Shown here one piece after another: positions 27,319 through 36,969 of a stretch of DNA of 64,000 nucleotides (positions within the stretch are counted from its first letter, which is position 1; each line of letters starts with the position of its first letter). Source of the DNA: CAVONV01 sp963697355. Lineage in GTDB: Bacteria > Acidobacteriota > Vicinamibacteria > Marinacidobacterales > DATDRI01. The notes under the pieces were generated by a model. That model saw only the letters and a list, made by a program, of their open reading frames with translations, did not search any database and was not told the DNA's origin. The position numbers and the translations under genes were made by a program. Where the stretch lies: assembly GCA_963697355.1 (NCBI GenBank), contig CAVONV010000021.1, forward strand, positions 372,001 through 436,000, in the 5' to 3' direction.

Positions 27319-27756
27319 TTACGCTTCCGTGTTTTCTATCGGTGGCGGTGTTGCTGCGGTCTCGTTTGTGCTAAAGAACGCGGCTTTGACGCCGGGATCC
27401 ATCAAGACGATCAAGGCCCACAGGCCAAAGGGCATTCCCAAGATGAAGCAAGGCGATGACAAACAGGGGATGATCGACAACAGCGCTGCGGCGACGGCAA
27501 AGCTATAGGACTCGAGCTTCATCATTTTTGACGCGCCGATGACGATGACGGCGTCGATCATCAGTCCTGCAACACAGAGGACGACGAGGAAACCGCCTTC
27601 TGCGACGGCGTCGACCTTCTCGCCCTGTCGCATCCAAGGATCGATCATCGAAATGTCCAAGGCACTCAATGTTACGAGGGCCACCGCAAAGAGGGCATCA
27701 ATGCCCGCAGCTACGATCATGCCGACAGCCGGAACCTGAACTCTTCCCTTGTCCAT
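27319..27756 (-). CDS. Four-helix membrane protein of unknown function
   Basis: The protein has 145 aa and four predicted membrane helices, with a short C-terminal tail rich in Thr and Pro. The charged segment DPWMRQGEKVDA lies between helices 1 and 2. It is 23 bases upstream of the TonB receptor gene on the same strand and probably shares its transcript. I recognise no family. Confidence 0.7.
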   Translation of the reverse strand: MDKGRVQVPAVGMIVAAGIDALFAVALVTLSALDISMIDPWMRQGEKVDAVAEGGFLVVLCVAGLMIDAVIVIGASKMMKLESYSFAVAAALLSIIPCLSSPCFILGMPFGLWALIVLMDPGVKAAFFSTNETAATPPPIENTEA

Positions 27757-27886
27757 GAGACTCCTCCTGCTGGAAGTCTGAATCCTGGCACATCAAGCCT
27801 GGATGGGTGCTCGATTGTATCTTTTAGGCGGAGAGAGTGGCAAGGTAAGTCCTACGGTTGACTCGAGGTTTTGCCCGGCTCATTTT

Positions 27887-28288
27887 TCAGACCTCTCCGA
27901 GAGAAAGGTCCCCGTAAATCTTGTAAATGGAGCCGTCTTTTTCGACCTTCAAATTCTTGTTCGGAAACGCTTTGGGTAGTTCTTCGCGCAGGAATTCCAC
28001 CACCTTTTTTTGGACCTGCGCACGGACGTCCTCGGGTACGCTCTCGAGTGTTGCCAACTTGACATCGACAACGTAGCCGGGGCCGTGCTTGGAGCCGAAA
28101 CCCGCCGTGTAAGCAGCGCCTAGGTTGAACAGACCGTCGTCTTCCTTGTTCGAGGTTGCATCTCTCTTTGCGCGGGCCGGGTGGAGGGGATAGACATGCC
28201 CGTATCGTTCTTCGAACCAGTCGTCGATTTGATCGAAAATCTCTTTGAGCTTTTCTTCCCAAACGACGGCGGCAGGATGTCTCGCCAT
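27887..28288 (-). CDS. Conserved hypothetical protein
   Basis: This soluble 133-aa protein has mixed charge. A central segment (LFNLGAAYTAGFGSKHGPGYVV) reduced to GFGSKHGPGY is glycine-rich, and it is followed by a helical stretch with VPEDVRAQVQKKVVEFL and a beta-rich C-terminus. No catalytic motif was identified. It sits alone between the membrane protein and the LOG-family gene. Confidence 0.6.
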   Translation of the reverse strand: MARHPAAVVWEEKLKEIFDQIDDWFEERYGHVYPLHPARAKRDATSNKEDDGLFNLGAAYTAGFGSKHGPGYVVDVKLATLESVPEDVRAQVQKKVVEFLREELPKAFPNKNLKVEKDGSIYKIYGDLSLGEV

Positions 28289-28396
28289 ATCGGTCGTCCT
28301 CGTTTATGTCTCGACGCCCAAAAAAAGGGCCTCTATTTTCTGGCCGGGCTTCCAGTCTAGACACGGCGGGGAGGCCTTTGCAAGGGTCGTCCGTCG

Positions 28397-29557
28397 CTAC
28401 GATTCTGTCCACACGGGCGGGTTCTTCCGGATGAAGCGCACCACCTCATTGGGGTCGTCGGTGATCGTAACGAACTCTTCATATTCACACCCTTCGGCGA
28501 GCGACTTCAGTAGAGGGTAGACCGGTTTGGTCTTTTTCCAATATTCGGTTCCAAGAAACACCATCGGACTGATCACACCAGTGGACTTGTAGCGATTTTG
28601 AGCGGCATCCATGAAGACTTCTTGGATGGTGCCGGCACTGCCCGGCGCATAAATGACGCCGTATTGTGCGAGAGCCAGCATACCGTCTTCCCGCAGGCTA
28701 TTAGCGAAGTATTTGGCCACGTGACTGGCGAACATATTGGTCGGTTCGTGTCCGTAGAACCAGGTGGGAATAGCTAGGCTTCGTTCTCCCTTCGGATGCT
28801 GCTCGATGACTTCGTAAGCTCTTTCGATGTAGTGGTCGTCTTGATAAACAGGCTGCTCCGCCATGTCGATGACGGCTTTCTCGAGCGTTTCTTCGGACAT
28901 TGAGGAAAAGTAGCCACCAAGGTTGGTGGCTTCCATGGCCCCAGGGCCTCCGCCACTCGCAACAAAGTAGCCTCTCTCGGTCAATCGATAGGCAATACGA
29001 GCCACATCGATGTAGACGTCGTCGTCTCGGGCCATCTTGTGGCCGCCCATGATGGCCACCACCTTCAGGGGTTCGGCGCCTCTCGGGTAGAGGAGGTCGT
29101 GAACCGCATTGTCGATGGCGTGGTCGTGAATGCGAAACGACAATGCCGGGATGATGGGAACCGGCCGATGGCCGGATCGGTGTTTCTGAAAATAGTCGTA
29201 GATCTTGCCGTCCACGGTCTCACGGAGGCTGTCACGGTTGCCCCGCTCGTAGCCTTCCATGAGCTCCTCGACCGTATAAAGACTCGACCGGTAGGCGTTG
29301 AAGGGTAGTCCCCGAAAGTCGGGGAAGATGGTTCCTCCGGTTTTTCGGATATGGGCCTCTGTCTTCTGGTTGAGAGCACAGCCGAGAAAGAAGGCGCCGA
29401 GGGCCGGGAGAGACGTCAATCGCAACTCGATTCCGGGGCCCCTCAAGTCGAGCCCTTGGATTGCGAGACCCTGTAGACTCTTCTCGCGCTCCAGATGGTT
29501 GTTGAGTTCCTCTTTACTCTCGATCTCGATGCAGTTGGCGTCGTCGCCCACGTTCAT
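28397..29557 (-). CDS. LOG family protein
   Basis: The protein has 386 aa. The Rossmann-like LOG core (about 165-370) shows VAIMGGHKMARDD, ASGGGPGAMEATNLGG and the catalytic-loop variant APGSAGTIQEVF (usual PGGxGTxxE). LOG proteins hydrolyse nucleotide 5'-monophosphates to free base and ribose phosphate. An extra 160-residue N-terminal region makes this longer than simple LOG enzymes and may add a second function. AAAGGAAA precedes the ATG. Confidence 0.82.
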   Translation of the reverse strand: MNVGDDANCIEIESKEELNNHLEREKSLQGLAIQGLDLRGPGIELRLTSLPALGAFFLGCALNQKTEAHIRKTGGTIFPDFRGLPFNAYRSSLYTVEELMEGYERGNRDSLRETVDGKIYDYFQKHRSGHRPVPIIPALSFRIHDHAIDNAVHDLLYPRGAEPLKVVAIMGGHKMARDDDVYIDVARIAYRLTERGYFVASGGGPGAMEATNLGGYFSSMSEETLEKAVIDMAEQPVYQDDHYIERAYEVIEQHPKGERSLAIPTWFYGHEPTNMFASHVAKYFANSLREDGMLALAQYGVIYAPGSAGTIQEVFMDAAQNRYKSTGVISPMVFLGTEYWKKTKPVYPLLKSLAEGCEYEEFVTITDDPNEVVRFIRKNPPVWTES

Positions 29558-29581
29558 GATTTCCTTTCAGTGGTCAGTCCA

Positions 29582-29627
29582 CAGTGACCAGTGACCAGTG
29601 ACCAGTGACCAGTGACCAGTGACCAGT
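29582..29627. repeat. 7-bp tandem repeat
   Basis: The unit CAGTGAC is repeated 6.6 times without a mismatch. It lies in the intergenic region upstream of the LOG gene. Diverged copies (GGTCACTG, AGTGGTC) occur nearby. Confidence 0.9.
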
Positions 29628-29776
29628 AAAGATCCTACTGACTTAAGGGTGACTTTCTTACTGATTACGGGTCACTGATAAATGTTCACCCGCCTTCGCT
29701 CATTGCATCACTCCGATGGCTTCGGCGGGTCCGCCGTAAGCTTTGTATAGGCGGACTGGCCTCTGGTTTCTACTTT

Positions 29777-31381
29777 CTACTTCGAGTCTCCACCTAGAGG
29801 ATAAATGTCGGTCGGGATGTTCTCGTACTCGAGCTCGGTGAGATCGGCAGGGCCGAGTCCGGGTGCATCCACTTCGATGATCGTGCCTGCCGCATCTTGG
29901 TAAAAAGCGCGAAAGTGCACGCGACTCTTGATGGCAACGATGTCGAGGTCGTCGAGATTCAGACCAACCGCAGGAAAGATGGCATCATCCTTCACTTGAT
30001 GGAGAGTGGGCGTGATGATGACGCGGTTATTGTCGCCAAACTTGATGACGGCGATGGTTCCGAGACGCCTCGTGACGCCGTGCTCCAAAGGACCCGTGGC
30101 GATGTAGTTCACCTCGCCGAGATGCTCCAGGGTTCCGGTGATAGGGAAGGGTTCCCCAGCCAGGTCGGTCGCCCAACCGCCGATGCTCACTGTAACGTCA
30201 TCGCCGACCTTGGCTTCTGCACCGATTTGTTCCAGAGCCTTCTCATCGGCAATCGTGGCTACGCAGAAGTTTTTCGCCCCTTGGTCGACGAGCTCCTTCA
30301 ATACGTGCGTTGAATCGCCTGTGCGATCGGAATGGTCGGCAATGATGACAGGAGTCTTCTGATCTCGAGCGGCTTGGATCGCCAGCTCCACGGCTTCGCG
30401 CGTTTTCGGAACTTTCTTGTTGGCGAAAGGCTCTCGGAGCTCCCAGATGTAGTCGGACACGTCCTGCGCAGCCCGCTCGGCAAGCTCTTGGTCGTTATTG
30501 GTCACTGCGATGACCGTGGCGCCCACATCCGGAACATCGGCATAGGCAAAGCCGAAGGCGACCGACACGCGGTAGACGCCGTGCTCCCTTTCCCACATTC
30601 GGGCTCGTTCCCGGATGTCTTTGGCGGGTGAAAAATCGGTTCCTTGGAACAGACTCGGCGTGATGACGCCGGGTTTGCGAATAGCGACGGTGGGTTTGAA
30701 TTCGCCCCGGAGTGTATCCACCATGGCGCGGGCTGCGATGGCGCCCGTCTTCTGCTTATCGCGGTGAGGGTATTCCGTGATCACGAAGACGGCATCGGCG
30801 GCATCCGTGATTTCGTGGTCCTCGTTGGCGTGAAGGTCGAGAGTGACCATGATGGGGATGTCGCCCACGGCGCCACGGACCCGCCGCACGATTTCGGCTT
30901 CTGCCTTGGGATAGTTCTCGGCCGCCATGGCCCCATGGAGCGCCAGGAGAACGCCGTCGAACGGGCCGCTAGCCTCGAGGCCTTGGACGATTTCGTTCGT
31001 ATATTTGTCGAAGGCATCGGCTTGGATCCAGCTACCCGAAGACCCGCCCCACGCGCTCGAGGCATCGACGATGCCGACGAGCTCGACGTCCTCTTCTTGG
31101 TCCGCGACCTGAATGAATCCATTGATGTAGATTTGGACGCCTCGGTAGGTATCGAGAATTTCCTTACCTCGAAGTACCCCACCGCGTTCATAACTTTCTA
31201 TCGTCGTCGGCGTGGGGCAAAAGGTACAGGTCTCATGGGAGAAACCTGCCACGGCGATACGAAACGTCTTCGTTGAGTCGTCTTGCTCTTGCGCTGTTCC
31301 ACAGCTTAGTGGTCCGGCGACAGCGACGAAAGCCAGTAATAGGATTGCGAAAGTGGTTCGACCTGCGTCTGTTGGCGACAT
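29777..31381 (-). CDS. M81 family metallopeptidase (MlrC-like), secreted
   Basis: The protein has 534 aa with a signal peptide (FAILLLAFVAVAG). The MlrC N-domain (about 40-330) has FSHETCTFCP, DLHANEDHE and TEYPHRDKQKTG, which supply metal ligands; the C-domain (about 345-525) carries IIADHSDRTGDST. MlrC linearises and degrades microcystin-type peptides, but most relatives act on unknown substrates. It is followed at 4 bases by the M19 gene on the same strand, suggesting a peptide-processing pair. Confidence 0.88.
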   Translation of the reverse strand: MSPTDAGRTTFAILLLAFVAVAGPLSCGTAQEQDDSTKTFRIAVAGFSHETCTFCPTPTTIESYERGGVLRGKEILDTYRGVQIYINGFIQVADQEEDVELVGIVDASSAWGGSSGSWIQADAFDKYTNEIVQGLEASGPFDGVLLALHGAMAAENYPKAEAEIVRRVRGAVGDIPIMVTLDLHANEDHEITDAADAVFVITEYPHRDKQKTGAIAARAMVDTLRGEFKPTVAIRKPGVITPSLFQGTDFSPAKDIRERARMWEREHGVYRVSVAFGFAYADVPDVGATVIAVTNNDQELAERAAQDVSDYIWELREPFANKKVPKTREAVELAIQAARDQKTPVIIADHSDRTGDSTHVLKELVDQGAKNFCVATIADEKALEQIGAEAKVGDDVTVSIGGWATDLAGEPFPITGTLEHLGEVNYIATGPLEHGVTRRLGTIAVIKFGDNNRVIITPTLHQVKDDAIFPAVGLNLDDLDIVAIKSRVHFRAFYQDAAGTIIEVDAPGLGPADLTELEYENIPTDIYPLGGDSK

Positions 31382-31384
31382 TGC

Positions 31385-32482
31385 TCAACCTCCAAAAATC
31401 TCGCGAAAATACCTCAACCAATTACGTCCCAGAATCTTCTCTATATCCGCCGGCTTGTAGCCGCGCCGGTTCAAGCCATGAGCTACGTTACGGTATCGCT
31501 TGGGTTCATCGAGCTCCGGTACCCAGGGGGGCCACCGGACGTTGTAGGAGGGCTTGAAGCTCTTGAGCCTCGGCTCGTACCAATTTTCCTTGGTGGCCCA
31601 TGGCTTGATTCCGCGGAGCGGAAAATCCGTGGAGAGCCCTACGTGATCGATACCGGCAACCTTGACGGCGTGGTCGATGTGGTTCAAGTAGTCATCGAAA
31701 TCGGTATCGGGGGATTTTCCAACCATATAGCCGAGCATCATGATGCCGACGACGCCACCCTTTTCCGATAGCGCCTTTATTTGCTCGTCCGTTTTGGCGC
31801 GCGGGTGGTTGTTGTAGATCGCCTCACACATGGTGTGAGTGAACGCCGGCGGTTGCCGGCTCATCTCGGTGGCATCCTTCGTCGTGCCCTTGCCGCAATG
31901 CGATAGGTCCACGATGATGCCCAAGTCGTTCATCCTCTCGACGACAGCCACACCGAAATCGGATAGGCCCGTTTGTGTCCGCTCTGTGCAACCGTCGCCG
32001 ACCAGGTTTCTGGCATTGTAAGTGAGCTGTATGCAACGCGTTCCCAGATCGTAGAGGACATCGACATTGTCCACATCGTCCTCGATCATCGTGGCGTTTT
32101 GGAATCCGTAGACTACAGCCAGTTTGCCTTCACGTTTGGCCCGCTCGATGTCCGCTGCGGTGATGGCTTTGAGGAATATGTCAGGGTGATCTTCGACCCG
32201 TCGGTTCCACTCCGCCAATGCTTGAACCGCTACTTCTAGATTCCGGCTGGACAGAGATGTCTGGATCGCCGTATATCCGGACTCCTCGAGAGCCGAGAAC
32301 GCCACGTCGTCCCATTTGTGAGCGGACGACAGGGTATCGATGACGATCGCCTCGTCGAAAAGCTGGTCAATCTCGGCTGATGAATGGGATTGAAATGAAC
32401 TCGGAGAGTTAGCGAAAGGTCCATAGGGGAACATTGCACCTGCAGCTATGGCCTTGAGAACCTGCCGTCTTTGCACCGTCAT
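31385..32482 (-). CDS. Membrane dipeptidase-family (M19) protein, Tat-type leader, atypical metal site
   Basis: From ATG 32482 (GAGG site just upstream) the protein has 365 aa. The leader VQRRQVLKAIAAGAMF suggests export. The barrel shows IVDLSHCGKGT, FTHTMC and NHPRAKTDEQI, as in renal-dipeptidase-type enzymes. However, the usual N-terminal DxHxD zinc motif is replaced by VIDTLSSAHKWDD. The protein may bind metal differently, act on another substrate, or be inactive. It neighbours the M81 gene. Confidence 0.82.
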   Translation of the reverse strand: MTVQRRQVLKAIAAGAMFPYGPFANSPSSFQSHSSAEIDQLFDEAIVIDTLSSAHKWDDVAFSALEESGYTAIQTSLSSRNLEVAVQALAEWNRRVEDHPDIFLKAITAADIERAKREGKLAVVYGFQNATMIEDDVDNVDVLYDLGTRCIQLTYNARNLVGDGCTERTQTGLSDFGVAVVERMNDLGIIVDLSHCGKGTTKDATEMSRQPPAFTHTMCEAIYNNHPRAKTDEQIKALSEKGGVVGIMMLGYMVGKSPDTDFDDYLNHIDHAVKVAGIDHVGLSTDFPLRGIKPWATKENWYEPRLKSFKPSYNVRWPPWVPELDEPKRYRNVAHGLNRRGYKPADIEKILGRNWLRYFREIFGG

Positions 32483-32537
32483 TTTTCCTCCGTCATGCGT
32501 AGCTGTCTGCTGGCGTCGCCATTTTGTCATGCGTTGC

Positions 32538-32750
32538 TCAAGATTTGCTTTTTTTCTTCGATTTGGATTTGTCAAGGAGCTCGGCGATCTCCAAGGCGGG
32601 AAGCGTACGCTCGGCTGCTTCTCCGAAGAGCTCGTCGTCCTCGAGGGTTTCCAATCGCACGCGTCGTTTCTCGAGGAGGTTGATCATACGCTGGATTCTG
32701 ACTCGGAGTCGGGAGAGCTCTTTATCGATCTCACGTAGTTCGTTGATCAT
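32538..32750 (-). CDS. Small coiled-coil protein
   Basis: The 70-aa protein is mostly one long helix (ELREIDKELSRLRVRIQRM) with heptad-like leucines, then a short helix and a lysine-rich tail ending KKKSKS. It lies between the M19 and hydrolase genes on the same strand, 11 bases from the latter. No function is assigned. Confidence 0.55.
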   Translation of the reverse strand: MINELREIDKELSRLRVRIQRMINLLEKRRVRLETLEDDELFGEAAERTLPALEIAELLDKSKSKKKSKS

Positions 32751-32761
32751 TGTTCATATCC

Positions 32762-33658
32762 TCATGAGGCAGTTCGTTCTGTTTCCGAGAGCAAAGCATC
32801 GAGTGTCTGGCCGAGGAGCTCGTTGAATTCCTCCGGCCTCTCCATCATCAGGAAGTGTCCGACGTCTGGCAAGATGCTGACGTCGAACGACGGTGCGTAC
32901 TCTCGAGCGACGTCGACCTTGGTGAGGACCTTGTCGGAGTTGATGCAGTGGACGGGGACGCCGACCTTTCTCAGTGCGGCGGGTGTGTCGTACATGACCA
33001 AGCTTGCGAGGCTCTCGATGGCGACATCCGGTGGGGCCAGTGACATATCGGCGGCGATGGCCTCTATGAGTGAGGCATCGGTTGCGGGCGTGAACATATA
33101 CTCCCTTACATAACTTCGGGTCGCGGCGCGAAAATTCGATCGGAATGGCCTCAAGAATTGGTCGGCTTGATCCCGACTCATCATCGTCTCGATGTCGAAG
33201 AAGGTGTCGACGGCAACGATCGCCGAAACGCGATTTGGCATCATCCGCGCCGCTTCCAGGATCACGGATCCTCCCATTGAGTGACCGATGAGTATGACAT
33301 CTTTTAGGTCCAGTCTTCTGACGACCGACACGACATCTTGGCCGAAGGCTTCCATGGACCATGTCGTCCTGTCGAGACCGGATTCCCCATGCCCCGCGAG
33401 ATCCATCACGACCACCAGGTGGTCGGACTGGAAGTGCTTCGCCTGATGTTCCCAGTAGGTTCGGTCGCAAGACCAACCGTGTACGAAGACGAGGGGAGGG
33501 CTGCCCAATCCGTCGACGTCGTAACGGAGAGAAACGCCGTCAGCTGCAGTGGCAAACATGGCCTGAGGGGAGAAAGATGGAGGGGGGCTCGAATGACACG
33601 AGACGCAAATCGACAGAAGGAACATAGGACAAGTGGTCCTCCAACCAGCTTGCTGCAT
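32762..33658 (-). CDS. Alpha/beta hydrolase, secreted
   Basis: The protein has 298 aa with a signal-like N-terminus. It carries the oxyanion motif VFVHGWSCDR, nucleophile Ser in LIGHSMGGSV, the acid in the strand before SDKVLTK, and the catalytic His in DVGHFLMME. The substrate is unknown; the overall pattern is that of esterases, lipases and haloperoxidase-like hydrolases. Confidence 0.88.
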   Translation of the reverse strand: MQQAGWRTTCPMFLLSICVSCHSSPPPSFSPQAMFATAADGVSLRYDVDGLGSPPLVFVHGWSCDRTYWEHQAKHFQSDHLVVVMDLAGHGESGLDRTTWSMEAFGQDVVSVVRRLDLKDVILIGHSMGGSVILEAARMMPNRVSAIVAVDTFFDIETMMSRDQADQFLRPFRSNFRAATRSYVREYMFTPATDASLIEAIAADMSLAPPDVAIESLASLVMYDTPAALRKVGVPVHCINSDKVLTKVDVAREYAPSFDVSILPDVGHFLMMERPEEFNELLGQTLDALLSETERTAS

Positions 33659-33868
33659 CTAGAGCCCGACTCTCGTTGACAGACCTGCGTTTCAAAAGAG
33701 ACGCTATTGCCGTCGTCGCTTCATGTCAAATCGGACAAAAAACCTTGCCCCTGCCCGGGCCCGGGAAAAGCCAGTTGGAGGGAGAAAGGAGAAAGGAGGA
33801 AGGAGTTACGGAATAGCCAAGAATGTGGCGAACAGGTAAGATTTACGTTTCTTGAGAGGAAGATTCGA

Positions 33869-35657
33869 ATGCGGGTAGGTGTAATGGGGAAGCGGCTTCC
33901 GTTCGGCGGGAGGTGGCTCGGAATTGCCCTAATCCTGGTGTTGGCATCGGGCTGCAGCCGGTCATCGGATGTTACGATCATGGCGATCCAGGGGAAGGAT
34001 CACTTTTCGCCACTTCAGGGCCAAACAGTGGTGACGTCGGGAGTCGTGACCTTTGTGCTTGCGGATGGCGAAGGCTTCTTCATCCAAGATCCGGCCGGAG
34101 ATGGAGATCCCGCAACTTCCGACGGCGTGCTCGTGGTGACGGAAGGTGCCCCTTCGGGTATCCGCATGCCGGTCGTAGGGGACGGCGTTCGTGTCAGTGG
34201 TCAGGTCGAAGAGCTTCAATTCGGCAAAGCCCTTCCCAGAACCCAGGTGAGCGGGCTGTTACAACTCGAGATTCGATCGAGTGGGAATCCACAGCCCCCA
34301 ACCGTCGCACTCGAGGGACTCCCAACGGAATCCTTGACTGAGGGTAAAGCCTTCTGGGAGTCCAGGGAAGGGATGCTGGTCAGGGTCCAAAACGGCCTCG
34401 TCGTAGCGCCCACTTCTTCTTTCGGGGAGTTTGCCGTTCTGGCGGAATCGGGCGCGAAGCCGGGCTCGGGCTTTTTCGCTGAGACCTCGCATATCTTGCT
34501 TCGCTCGTTGGGAGACAATGAGGTGGACTACAATCCTGAGCGCATCCAAATTGCAGGAGAAGCCCACGGGCGCTCAACCGTTGTCCGGCCGGGGGATGAG
34601 GTCGTCGAACTACTAGGCGTCGTGGATTACACCTATGGCAACTACAAAGTCCTCCCGTCGCGAATCGAAGTCCAAGATTCGAAGATTGCCGACGCTGCCT
34701 GTGAGCACGCGCACGGGACCTAACGGAGATTTCGTCATCACCACATTCAATGTGGAGAATCTCTTCGACCTCGAGGATGATCCGGAAAAGGCCGATGAGG
34801 GAACGACACCGAGCCCTGATGAGCTCGAGACGAAGCTCCTGAAACTCGAGGCCGTCATACGGGAAGAGTTGAGACTGCCGGAGATTATCGTCGTCCAGGA
34901 AGTAGAGAACACCTCGATATTGTCGCAATTGGCAAAGAGAGTGAACCAAGGGAGTGACACATCTTACGTGGCCACCTCGTTGGGAAGTAGCGACCGCCGG
35001 GGGATCGAGAATGGCTTTCTTTGGGATCGACAAAGGGTTGCGCTCGAGGAAGCGACACTTCTTTCCGGTCGGGAGTCGGAGAGGGCTTTTGGGCTGACCA
35101 GCGAAAGCCCGGGTCGCGAGCCTCTCGTGGGCATCTTCGAGATTCGTGGGAAACGCGTGACGGTGGTGGGGAACCATTTCAGGAGCAAGGGTGGAGACGA
35201 TCCGTTGTTTGGAGTGGACGATCCGCCCCATCGGAGCTCCGAAGTGCAAAGGAAAGCTCAAGCGCGAGCCGTTCGGAACTACGTCGACTCTGTCCTAGAA
35301 GGAGACCCCTCGGCCTGGCTCGTGGTCGCCGGCGATCTCAACGATTTTCAGTTTGGAGAGCCTGGGGAAGGCCCCGGCCACCCGCTCGCCATTTTAGAAG
35401 GGGGAGACGGTGAAGTGCCGCTGACGAACCTCGTCCTGCGCGAAGATGAGGCTGAGAGGTTCACTTACGTCTACCAGGGAAACAGCCAGATCCTGGACCA
35501 TATTCTCGTGAGCCCGGGGATGCTGGAAAAACTGGCCGCCGTTGATATTCTGCATTTCGACGCCAGTTACCCGGATAGGTACAGTGGAAATCGCTCGACG
35601 CACCTCCGGGCTTCGGACCACGACGCCGTCGAAGCAAGGTTTCGGCTGAAAGACTGA
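33869..35657 (+). pseudogene. Secreted endonuclease/exonuclease/phosphatase-family nuclease, frameshifted
   Basis: The first frame, from ATG 33869 to TAA 34723, encodes a lipoprotein signal (LVLASGCSRS) and an OB-fold-like domain as in ExeM/YhcR-type extracellular nucleases. The second frame, open from 34635 to 35657, encodes the EEP catalytic domain with TTFNVENLFDLED, VQEVENTS, VVGNHFRSKGGDD, VVAGDLNDFQ and ASDHDAVEARF. The two join by a one-base shift between about 34690 and 34716. No slippery site is evident, so this is either a sequencing error or a recent mutation. Confidence 0.82.
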
Positions 35658-35962
35658 CGAGGCGAAGGCTCGACATCGGGTGAATGAGCGGTCGGTCAGT
35701 TCGCATGTGGTTGGTGTAAACCGAGCTTCCGGCCGCGCCATTAACACCCTTAACTGTTTTTTTTCAATCATTTAGTGACTCGAGGTCGCTCGAGCGCTAA
35801 CATGGGCCCATCTTTACGTCCGGGAGTTGAGGGGGACCCTTCCGTCGCCCAGATGACGTACGGCCTGGTGCCGCCAAACGCTTGAAATAAAACCACCAGG
35901 AAAGACGTCTTAGATCTGGAAGCGCATACTCGCCGGGCGAACGGGATTAGCTGAGACCGACA
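35658..35962. other. Intergenic region upstream of the ECF sigma operon
   Basis: About 305 bases without a gene. An eight-T run lies near 35757, and the short palindromic CTCGAG-type repeats near 35778-35795 could be regulatory. No clear ECF-type promoter could be fixed by eye. Confidence 0.5.
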
Positions 35963-36520
35963 ATGGAATCCGACGAGCAGATCGTGGCGCGTTTCCTGGA
36001 CGGAGACGAAAAAGCATTCGACGAAATCGTGACGCGCTATGAATCGAGTCTTCGAAATGTCGCTTTCGGGTACGTGAGGGACCGGGCGATGGCTGAGGAT
36101 ATTGCACAGGACACTTTCATCAAGGCCTATCAGAAGGCGTCGACCATCAGGAGTGCGGGCTCGGTTCGGGCCTGGCTCTATCGGGTCGCTATCAATCGAG
36201 CTCAAGACGAGCTTCGCCGTATCAAACGAAAACGAGAGGTCGCTTTGGAGGACTTGGACGCGATGACGGGAGACGAGAAAGCCGCATCGGGCGAGTCTCT
36301 GGCGGCGTCGAGGGAGTTGGGGCGGCACTTGAAACTGGCTTTCAGTCAGATGAAAGAGGAGCATCGAGCTCCGCTCGTGCTGAGAGAAGTCGAAGGAATG
36401 ACGTACCTGGAGATCGCAGACATGCTGAAATGGCCTCTTGGTACCGTGCAAGTGAGAATTCACCGTGGTCGTCAGGAGCTTCGCGCCTTATTGAGGAAGC
36501 TTCGTGGAACGGAGAATTGA
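35963..36520 (+). CDS. ECF-type RNA polymerase sigma factor
   Basis: The protein has 185 aa with sigma region 2 (AEDIAQDTFIKAY, VRAWLYRVAINRA, about 15-90) and region 4 (MTYLEIADMLKWPLGTVQVRIHRGRQEL, shown here as LEIADMLKWPLGTVQVRI; about 125-180). It is followed by 2 bases and a zf-HC2 protein, the typical anti-sigma partner. It probably activates this whole efflux operon and itself. Confidence 0.94.
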   Translation: MESDEQIVARFLDGDEKAFDEIVTRYESSLRNVAFGYVRDRAMAEDIAQDTFIKAYQKASTIRSAGSVRAWLYRVAINRAQDELRRIKRKREVALEDLDAMTGDEKAASGESLAASRELGRHLKLAFSQMKEEHRAPLVLREVEGMTYLEIADMLKWPLGTVQVRIHRGRQELRALLRKLRGTEN

Positions 36521-36522
36521 AG

Positions 36523-36969
36523 ATGGACTGTGAGCGCTGGGGACTGTTGTTGTCTCGATATATGGATTCTGAGCTGGCCGGCTCAGATGTGTCTTTGGTC
36601 GAGAAGCACCTCGAAGGCTGCTCGACTTGTCGCGAGGAATTGGAGTCCTATCGAGAGCTCTCTAACATGTTGTGTGCGCGAACGGAGCCGGATCCATTCT
36701 TCGTGTCCCGGTTTCGCGCACGTAAGGACGAAGTGCTCGGCCAAGACGCGTCATGGCTTTTCTGGAAACGCGTGGCCGTTCGCTTGTTGCCTTTGGCAAC
36801 GGCGGCCATGCTTGCTGCCGTGGCCCTGATGTTGCTCTCACCGGCTGATTCAGGCTTGGAAGAATTGGAAACCATGGCATTGGGAGATGGCATCATCGTG
36901 ATCGCAGAAGAGGAGCCTCCTCGGATGCTAGAGCTCGCCTTTGAGTCCCTGCCAGGAGGAGAGCAGTAA
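36523..36969 (+). CDS. zf-HC2 membrane anti-sigma factor
   Basis: From ATG 36523 the protein has 148 aa. The N-terminal zinc finger reads VEKHLEGCSTCREEL (HxxxCxxC). A membrane helix lies at about 85-105 (LLPLATAAMLAAVALMLL), followed by a short periplasmic tail. It should hold the sigma factor at the inner membrane until a periplasmic signal releases it. It overlaps the next gene by the A of TAATG. Confidence 0.9.
   Translation: MDCERWGLLLSRYMDSELAGSDVSLVEKHLEGCSTCREELESYRELSNMLCARTEPDPFFVSRFRARKDEVLGQDASWLFWKRVAVRLLPLATAAMLAAVALMLLSPADSGLEELETMALGDGIIVIAEEEPPRMLELAFESLPGGEQ

Noticed and set aside
29582..29627. Tandem repeats as a possible CRISPR array
   Set aside because: The units are 7 bp long with no spacers; no cas gene is nearby.
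34690..34723. Programmed +1 frameshift in the nuclease gene
   Set aside because: No slippery sequence or stimulating structure is evident at the overlap; a mutation or sequence error is simpler.
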